Origin: Bacteroidota bacterium
GTDB lineage: Bacteria; Bacteroidota; Bacteroidia; Chitinophagales; Saprospiraceae
Reading direction: 5' to 3'
Length of the DNA stretch: 37,113 bases
NCBI GenBank assembly: GCA_024743405.1
Contig: JANSWP010000071.1
Coordinates: 1-37,113 of the forward strand
The notes under the pieces were generated by a model. It saw nothing but the letters and a program-made list of their open reading frames with translations, had not been told where the DNA came from and made no database searches. Below, one piece after another: positions 32,689-37,113 of this stretch (positions are counted from its first letter, which is position 1; each line of letters opens with the position of its first letter). A program made the position numbers and the translations under genes.

Positions 32689-34071
32689 ATGACGGACAAA
32701 CAGACCAAAAAAAACGTGCACCTAATCGCAGTTGGAGGTGCAGTGATGCATAATTTAGCACTTGCTTTAAAATATAATGGCTATGAAGTATCCGGTTCGG
32801 ATGATGAAGTGTATGAACCTTCTCGTTCTCGATTGCAAGCTGCCAACCTTTTGCCTCAAAAGATGGGGTGGCATCCTGAAAAAATCACGAAGCACTTGGA
32901 TGCCGTTATTCTGGGGATGCACGCGCGACCAAATAATCCTGAATTAGCGAAAGCAAAGGAAATAGGTATTCCGATATATTCTTTTCCCGAATTTATTTAC
33001 GAAAATGCTAAGAATAAAACACGAATTGTAGTTGCAGGCAGTCATGGAAAAACGACAACGACTGCAATGATTATGCATGTTTTGAGATATAGTAATATTG
33101 ATTTCGACTATTTGGTGGGGGCTCAATTGGAAGGTTTTGAAAGGATGGTACGATTGTCAGATGCTCCTTATATAATATTAGAAGGAGACGAATACTTGTC
33201 TTCTCCAATTGATCGACGCCCAAAATTTGTTCATTACCATCCGCATATCGCTATTTTGACGGGTATTGAATGGGATCATATAAATGTCTTCCCAAGTTTC
33301 GACAACTATCTCTCACAGTTTGATTTGTTATTAGAAAGCTTTGAAGAAAACGGGACGCTCATTTTTTATCAAAAGGATGAACATATTCGAACGGTTTTGA
33401 GAAAGTCTAATCACCCGATAGAGGCGATTCCTTATGATTTGTTTGAGTTTGAAATAAAAAACCAACAGACTTGGATAAAACGATGGGGACTTCCAAATGT
33501 ACCTTTAAAAATCTTTGGTAATCACAATTTAAGTAATTTGCTCGCCGCTTTTCATGTTTGTAAAAAGATAGGAATCGATGAAGAAACCTTTTATGAAGCC
33601 ATCGAAAGCTTCGAAGGTGCGGCAAAGCGTTTAGAGTTATTATATCAAAATGATCACTTTATAGCTTGGAAGGATTTTGCACATGCTCCTTCCAAAGTGA
33701 GAGCAACAACCAATGCGGTCAAAGCTCAATATAAAAACCGAAAACTGGTAGCTTGCCTTGAATTGCACACCTTTAGTAGTTTGAAAAAAGCCTTCCTTCC
33801 ACAATACACGGAAACCATGAATGCTGCTGATGTTGCCTGTGTTTATTATAGTCAACATACCTTACAAATGAAAAAATTACCACCTATCACACCTGATGAA
33901 ATCCGTGCTCATTTCCATTACCCTGACTTGAAGGTATTTACTTGCGAAAAGGCGCTAAAGGCTTTTTTGAAAAATCAGAAGTGGGAAAACGCCAATTTGT
34001 TGATGATGAGCTCTGGGCATTTTAATGGATTGGATTTAATGGGGTTAGCGGAGTATTTAGCAAAAAAATGA
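32689..34071 (+). CDS. mpl: Mur ligase, Mpl-like (UDP-MurNAc : peptide ligase)
   Basis: A 460-residue cytoplasmic Mur ligase. The start is ATG 32689 (MTDKQTKKNVHLIAVGG); a TTG four codons upstream is less likely. Domain order: a Rossmann-type UDP-binding N-terminus (HLIAVGGAVMHNLALALKYNGYEVSGSDDE), the ATP P-loop VVAGSHGKTTTTAMI, YIILEGDEYLSSPIDRRPKF, IEWDHINVFPS, GNHNLSNLLAAFHVC, and the C-terminal DFAHAPSKVRATTNAVK. GSDDEVYEPS and ILEGDEYLSSPIDRRPKF are more like Mpl than MurC, so it probably ligates recycled L-Ala-gamma-D-Glu-meso-DAP to UDP-MurNAc in cell-wall recycling. A MurC-type role cannot be fully excluded. It is monocistronic and followed by a strong hairpin. Confidence 0.82.
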   Translation: MTDKQTKKNVHLIAVGGAVMHNLALALKYNGYEVSGSDDEVYEPSRSRLQAANLLPQKMGWHPEKITKHLDAVILGMHARPNNPELAKAKEIGIPIYSFPEFIYENAKNKTRIVVAGSHGKTTTTAMIMHVLRYSNIDFDYLVGAQLEGFERMVRLSDAPYIILEGDEYLSSPIDRRPKFVHYHPHIAILTGIEWDHINVFPSFDNYLSQFDLLLESFEENGTLIFYQKDEHIRTVLRKSNHPIEAIPYDLFEFEIKNQQTWIKRWGLPNVPLKIFGNHNLSNLLAAFHVCKKIGIDEETFYEAIESFEGAAKRLELLYQNDHFIAWKDFAHAPSKVRATTNAVKAQYKNRKLVACLELHTFSSLKKAFLPQYTETMNAADVACVYYSQHTLQMKKLPPITPDEIRAHFHYPDLKVFTCEKALKAFLKNQKWENANLLMMSSGHFNGLDLMGLAEYLAKK

Positions 34072-34110
34072 TCTTTGGAAGTTCGAGGTTAAATTGGAGC
34101 AGTGTTTTTT

Positions 34111-34150
34111 ATTTTCTGTATTTTCAATATTTATTGAAAATACAGAAAAT
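34111..34150. terminator. perfect 18-bp hairpin after mpl
   Basis: ATTTTCTGTATTTTCAAT (34111-34128), loop ATTT, and the exact complement at 34133-34150. It lies 40 nt after the mpl stop. The T-rich arms and weak following T run make termination plausible on the plus strand, but the length and symmetry also fit an operator or an inserted palindrome. Confidence 0.5.
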
Positions 34151-34192
34151 TTAGTTTATATTGTATTCTGTTACAGAAAATGAATGGTGGTA

Positions 34193-34353
34193 AGGGACTT
34201 TGCAATTAATAAACTACGCAAATTTGGTCTAGTAATTTTTTCTTTGGTCGAGGCAAAATTTTTTAGCATAGCATCGCTATGGTCAAAAATTTTAATGAAG
34301 AGAAAAGGAAAAAGGACAGGCGAAACGTGTAGGTTATTAATTGCGAAGTCCCT
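34193..34353. mobile_element. MITE-like non-coding element with 20-bp terminal inverted repeats
   Basis: The left end AGGGACTTTGCAATTAATAA (34193-34212) and right end (34334-34353) are inverted repeats with one mismatch in 20. The interior has a second hairpin, AAAATTTTTT...CATAGC-ATC-GCTATG...AAAAATTTT (about 34256-34294), bounded by CGAGGC and AATGAAG, like the core of the elements at 23277 and 36957. A TAA on both sides (34191-34193, 34353-34355) could be a 3-bp target duplication, if the element is counted as 34194-34352. No transposase is encoded, so movement would need one supplied elsewhere. It lies 40 nt before the methyltransferase start and may carry its promoter. Confidence 0.6.
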
Positions 34354-34392
34354 AAAGTCACAGTTCATTTCAAAATCATTAAAAACAGAATC

Positions 34393-35283
34393 ATGAATAC
34401 TATAAAATCCCGAGCGACGACTCACAAAAATGTAATCGATTATTACGAAAAAGCAGGGTTGGATTATGAAGTTTGGAGTCCTAATTTCAATATGCATTTT
34501 GGATATTACAAATGGGGTATGAATCCATTTAATCTTGAAAAAATGCTTAATCAAATGAATGAAGAAGTCATTAATAGACTTTTTTTAGAAGAGTATATAG
34601 ACCCTTTAGTTCTGGATTTAGGATGTGGAGTAGGAGCCACAGCTCGGTATTTAGCCAAACGAAATTTTGAAGCCACTGTTTATGGCGTAACCGTCACCCC
34701 TTGGCAAGTGGTTTTTGGAAACCGTCTTAATCATAATGCTTTTTTAGCGAACCAAATCGATATTTGTTTGGCTGATTTTAACGACCTCCCACTGGCAACC
34801 GAATGTTCTGATGGGGCTTATGCGGTTGAAAGTGCTTGTTATGGAAATGGACCAGCTAAAAAAGAGTTTGTAAACGAACTTTATCGAACATTGAAACCAG
34901 GGGCTAGGTTTGTAGTTGCTGATGGATTTCGAAAGCATTCTAATCGTTTACCAGGGATATTGGATACAATTTATAAGCGGAACATGAAGTATTGGGCATT
35001 GACGGAATTGGCTGATATCCAATTATTTAAAAAGGAGTTAGAAAATGTTGGTTTTAAAAATATTGTGGTAGAAGATATTAGTTGGAAAGTGGCGCCTTCC
35101 TTTGTTCATATCCCTAAAACGGTCATAAAGTTTTTATGGAAACGATGTTTAGAAAAGGATGAAAAGACTTTGGTCACCGAACGAAAAAATAACGCATTAG
35201 CCCCGCTTTATGGTATGTTAATGGGATTGGCTCGGAAGCATTTTGGTTATTATTTGATAAGTGGAGAGAAACCAACATGTTGA
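34393..35283 (+). CDS. class I SAM-dependent methyltransferase
   Basis: 296 residues. The SAM-binding motif I is LVLDLGCGVGATARYLAKR near residue 75, followed by YGVTVTPWQV, ICLADFNDLPL (motif II region) and YAVESACYGNGPAKKEFVNELYRTLKPGARFVVADGF (motif III and the following strand). The opening YYEKAGLDYEVWS, NFNMHFGYY and the overall layout resemble the sterol/tocopherol/phosphoethanolamine-type small-molecule methyltransferases, so a lipid or quinone-like substrate is possible but unproven. The last codons, encoding E-K-P-T-C and the TGA, lie in the dispersed repeat at 35268, so the native C-terminus may have been replaced. ATG 34393 follows the MITE-like element by 39 nt. Confidence 0.83.
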   Translation: MNTIKSRATTHKNVIDYYEKAGLDYEVWSPNFNMHFGYYKWGMNPFNLEKMLNQMNEEVINRLFLEEYIDPLVLDLGCGVGATARYLAKRNFEATVYGVTVTPWQVVFGNRLNHNAFLANQIDICLADFNDLPLATECSDGAYAVESACYGNGPAKKEFVNELYRTLKPGARFVVADGFRKHSNRLPGILDTIYKRNMKYWALTELADIQLFKKELENVGFKNIVVEDISWKVAPSFVHIPKTVIKFLWKRCLEKDEKTLVTERKNNALAPLYGMLMGLARKHFGYYLISGEKPTC

Positions 35284-35377
35284 CGATGGTTTTTTTTATC
35301 CATCTGACTGCTTAGTTTTCCCTTTGCTTTGGCAAAGGGTTTTTCAGGTAAAAGCCATGAAAATTTAGATTTTTAGG
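35268..35377 (+). repeat. dispersed two-module repeat, copy at the methyltransferase 3' end
   Basis: The C module (AAACCAACATGTTGACGATG, then TTTTTTTATCCATCTGACTG) is followed by the T module (CTTAGTTTTCCC, the CCCTTTGC hairpin, TTTTTCAGG, GCCATGAAAA). Module T matches 20585-20528 (minus strand) over ~57 nt. Module C matches 20871-20920 and 36728-36847. It provides the methyltransferase stop codon and its terminator. Confidence 0.65.
35320..35345 (+). terminator. intrinsic terminator of the methyltransferase gene, inside the repeat
   Basis: CCCTTTGC-TTTG-GCAAAGGG (35320-35339, perfect 8-bp stem, 4-nt loop) followed by TTTTT (35340-35344). It lies 37 nt after the TGA at 35281-35283, oriented to end the plus-strand transcript before the convergent mtnA gene. 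Confidence 0.75.
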
Positions 35378-35378
35378 A

Positions 35379-36491
35379 TTAAGATTGATCATTTTTCGAG
35401 GAAAACAAGTTTAAAATCCCTTGTTTACTAGCTTGGCAAATGCCTTTTTCGGTAATTAACCCTGTCACAAATCTGGCTGGAGTGACATCAAAAGCGTAGT
35501 TTGTCGCAGGGCTCTCTTTTGGAGTCAAAAGTACCTGTCTAATCTCTTTGTTATCAAGCCCCTGAATGTATTTAACTTCCTCTGAATCACGTTGTTCAAT
35601 CGGGATTTCTTTAAGCCCATCTTTCAAATTCCAATCAATAGTAGAAGAAGGAAGTGCCACATAAAAAGGAACCTGATTATCAAAAGCAGCAAGTGCCTTT
35701 AGGTAGGTGCCGATTTTATTGGCGACATCTCCGGTCACAGTGGTACGGTCACTACCAACGATTACCAAATCGACCATTTCATGTTGCATCAAATGGCCTC
35801 CAACATTATCAGGGATGACGGTGTGTGGGACGCCATGATTCAATAACTCAAAGGCAGTTATTCGTGCACCTTGATTTCTTGGACGAGTTTCATCAACCCA
35901 AACATGAACGTCAATTCCTTTGTCATGAGCTGCATAAATTGGTGCAGTTGCCGTTCCAAAATCAACGCAAGCAAACCAGCCAGCATTGCAGTGGGTGAGA
36001 ATATTTACGGGTTTTCCACCTTTTTTTATACTAATTTCTTCGATTAATTGGAGCCCAAAACTTCCGATTTTTTGACAATGTTGAACACTTTCTTCGGTAA
36101 TCTCCAGTGCAATTTTCAAAGCTCTTTTCTCAATCTCTGTTTTTGAATTTATAGGTTGAATGGCATTCCAACTTTTATCAACCGCATAGGCTAAATTAAC
36201 AGCAGTAGGGCGGGTATTTTTTAATTCACGACAGGCATTATTTAAATACTCATGAGGGTTTTTTTCAGGCGCTTCTAAAGCCGCAATATACATTCCAAAA
36301 GCAGCAGCAGAACCAATTAAAGGCGCTCCGCGAAGGTGCATATCTCTAATAGCAATAGTCACATCCTCTAGTGTTTTTAGGTCTTCTATGACTAACTTGT
36401 GAGGTAACCAACGTTGGTCAATTATTTGAATGATTTGAGGATCTTCTGGATTTACCCAAATGGTACGGAATGCTTTTCCATTAATGTTCAT
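35379..36491 (-). CDS. mtnA: S-methyl-5-thioribose-1-phosphate isomerase
   Basis: 370 residues of the MtnA/eIF2B-alpha-like family. It interconverts methylthioribose-1-phosphate and methylthioribulose-1-phosphate in the methionine salvage pathway. Landmarks are MHLRGAPLIGSAAAFGMYIA near residue 51, THCNAGWFAC with the catalytic Cys168, VWVDETRPRNQGARITAFEL and VGSDRTTVTGDVANKIGTY with the catalytic Asp248, then YVALPSSTID. Length and key residues are as expected for an active enzyme, and the start is ATG 36491. It stands alone; no other mtn genes are in the window. A promoter box ends 5 nt before the ATG. It is convergent with the methyltransferase. Confidence 0.94.
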   Translation of the reverse strand: MNINGKAFRTIWVNPEDPQIIQIIDQRWLPHKLVIEDLKTLEDVTIAIRDMHLRGAPLIGSAAAFGMYIAALEAPEKNPHEYLNNACRELKNTRPTAVNLAYAVDKSWNAIQPINSKTEIEKRALKIALEITEESVQHCQKIGSFGLQLIEEISIKKGGKPVNILTHCNAGWFACVDFGTATAPIYAAHDKGIDVHVWVDETRPRNQGARITAFELLNHGVPHTVIPDNVGGHLMQHEMVDLVIVGSDRTTVTGDVANKIGTYLKALAAFDNQVPFYVALPSSTIDWNLKDGLKEIPIEQRDSEEVKYIQGLDNKEIRQVLLTPKESPATNYAFDVTPARFVTGLITEKGICQASKQGILNLFSSKNDQS

Positions 36492-36496
36492 GGAGG

Positions 36497-36504
36497 CAAA
36501 AGTA
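36497..36504 (-). promoter_or_regulatory. Bacteroidota -7 box (TACTTTTG) abutting the mtnA start
   Basis: The minus strand reads TACTTTTG-CCTCC-ATG. The box fits TAnnTTTG and ends 5 nt before the start codon, so the transcript should begin at or within a few bases of the ATG: a leaderless mRNA. No -33 element is clear. Confidence 0.55.
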
Positions 36505-36634
36505 GGGAATGAGAAGAAGAAAATGTTTAAATTTTAGGATTGAGAAAGTCAATATATTATATACTAGGCTTTCAGTTGTTTTTATTAGATTTTCTTGGAC
36601 TTCGAAAGAAAGACCGGGGTTGTGTAAAAAGTCG

Positions 36635-36667
36635 AGATCTTCTAGGTTTCAAAAATCTAGAAGATCT
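36635..36667. repeat. 33-nt near-perfect palindromic hairpin
   Basis: AGATCTTCTAG (36635-36645) pairs perfectly with CTAGAAGATCT (36657-36667); inner GTTT pairs with AAAT across a 3-nt loop, giving ~15 bp. It is flanked by AAAAAG on the left and TTATTTG on the right. It resembles the short intergenic palindromes often seen in Bacteroidota. Confidence 0.55.
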
Positions 36668-36727
36668 TATTTGTCTCAAAATCAATAGTTTATAAAGTTG
36701 ATTTAATCTGCATTTTGAAGATGATTG

Positions 36728-36847
36728 ACTTTTTATCCATCTGACTGCAAAAAAGAATTATTTGCCTCGAAAGCAGCCATCTGAAATGAAAAAATTATCG
36801 ACAATAGGTTAGTTCCAAACAAGGCTTAAAGTACCTGAGCGCCTAAA
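36728..36847 (-). repeat. dispersed two-module repeat, C-module copy
   Basis: The minus strand reads GGCGCTCAGG, then GGAACTAACCTATTGTCGAT, AATTTTTTCATTTCAGATGG and CTGCTTTCGAGG, matching the C module at 20527-20461. It also contains GCAGTCAGATGGATAAAAAG (minus strand, near 36748-36729), shared with 35298-35310 in the other orientation. Confidence 0.55.
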
Positions 36848-36923
36848 TGATTGATATTTTATGTGATCTCTCCAGTAGGTTATTTTCCTATATTCGCTCA
36901 GTACACTGTAAATTAAGTAGGTT

Positions 36924-37039
36924 GCTTTTTTTGAAGAAGGTAGTTTTTTGAGAGAACGAGGCGAAAAAATGAGGAATAGCCTTAGCTCTTGCGTATTTTT
37001 TCAACGATGTAATCTCAAAAAAGAAGCCTTCAAAAGAGC
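36924..37039. repeat. palindromic element with terminal inverted repeats and GAGGC core
   Basis: The left arm (GCTTTTTTTGAAG, then GTTTTTTGAGA; 36924-36953) is complementary to the right arm (TCTCAAAAAAGAAG, CCTTCAAAAGAGC; about 37013-37039) with a few mismatches. The core, 36957-37009, reads CGAGGCGAAAAAA, a short hairpin, and TATTTTTTCAACGATG, like the elements at 23277 and 34249. Confidence 0.6.
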
Positions 37040-37113
37040 AAGATATTTAGTTTAGTAACGGCTAAAAAATAAGTCCGTCAATTTGAAATAGTAGATTTTG
37101 GATTTTAGTAAGG

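Larger units (their letters stand above)
34072..34392. other. gene-free 321-bp stretch: hairpin, operator-like palindrome and MITE-like element
   Basis: It holds a perfect 18-bp hairpin (34111-34150), the palindrome TTCTGTTACAGAA (~34166-34178), whose half-sites resemble the hairpin arms, and a 161-bp element with 20-bp terminal inverted repeats (34193-34353). The short frames across the element on both strands are by-products of its symmetry and I do not call them genes. Confidence 0.6.
36492..37113. other. gene-free 622-bp end region with stacked repeats
   Basis: I see no gene between mtnA and the window end. It contains the mtnA promoter box, a 33-nt palindrome (36635-36667), a C-module copy (36728-36847), the GAGGC-core element (36924-37039) and a half-site AGTAACGGCTAAAAAATAAG near 37056. 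The last ~40 bases show nothing recognisable. Confidence 0.5.

Noticed and set aside
34171-34554. Short protein-coding frames on both strands over the MITE-like element
   Set aside because: Both encode the same short ends because the element is palindromic. Neither resembles a protein, and one runs antisense into the methyltransferase.

Overview
The window is 37 kb of an AT-rich chromosome from a member of the Bacteroidota, probably a free-living Saprospiria-like or related lineage (the lineage is inference). The signs are: no Shine-Dalgarno sequences; several TAnnTTTG promoter boxes of the Bacteroidota type; many beta-barrel and lipoprotein genes; a PorV/PorQ-family outer-membrane protein (type IX secretion family); a futalosine-pathway menaquinone gene (mqnD); and a YtxJ protein of the bacillithiol type. 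No tRNA, rRNA or CRISPR array was seen.

Layout. 1-0.6 kb: the 3' end of an IS1-family transposase fused against a LytTR DNA-binding domain that has lost its N-terminal half, then a membrane acyltransferase. 1.8-8.3 kb: a heavy-metal efflux operon on the minus strand (His-rich exported protein, membrane-fusion lipoprotein, TolC-like protein, CusA/CzcA pump). 8.5-13.8 kb: mqnD with a strong terminator, then on the plus strand an RluA-type pseudouridine synthase, a DUF2891 lipoprotein, a broken DUF2809 gene and a penicillin-acylase-family enzyme. 13.9-17.9 kb: an ECF sigma factor, a membrane protein that looks like an anti-sigma factor fused to a beta-barrel, and two more beta-barrel proteins, all colinear. 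18.1-20.4 kb: modA-modB-modC molybdate ABC transporter. 20.9-25.8 kb: a DUF6985 lipoprotein with a sodium:solute symporter, a PorV-like protein and a LON-substrate-binding-domain protein. 26-30.6 kb: a thioredoxin-fold lipoprotein, an MFS transporter and an esterase-like alpha/beta hydrolase. 31-36.5 kb: a small lipoprotein gene, ytxJ and mnmD on the minus strand, an Mpl-like Mur ligase and a methyltransferase on the plus strand, and mtnA.

The genes are mostly ordinary. The unusual content lies between them. Gene-free gaps hold several families of palindromic dispersed repeats: a 161-bp MITE-like element at 34.2 kb with 20-bp terminal inverted repeats; a related core at 23.3 and 36.9 kb; and a two-module repeat at 20.5, 20.9, 35.3 and 36.8 kb that carries a terminator hairpin and supplies the last codons of the methyltransferase gene.

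The best candidate for an under-described protein system is the sigma / anti-sigma-beta-barrel / tandem-barrel operon at 13.9-17.9 kb, in which one polypeptide appears to join an inner-membrane anti-sigma anchor to an outer-membrane barrel. Two genes (mtnA and the His-rich metal-operon gene) have a promoter box only 4-5 nt from the start codon, which points to leaderless mRNAs. All family assignments are by recognition of motifs; no search was run.
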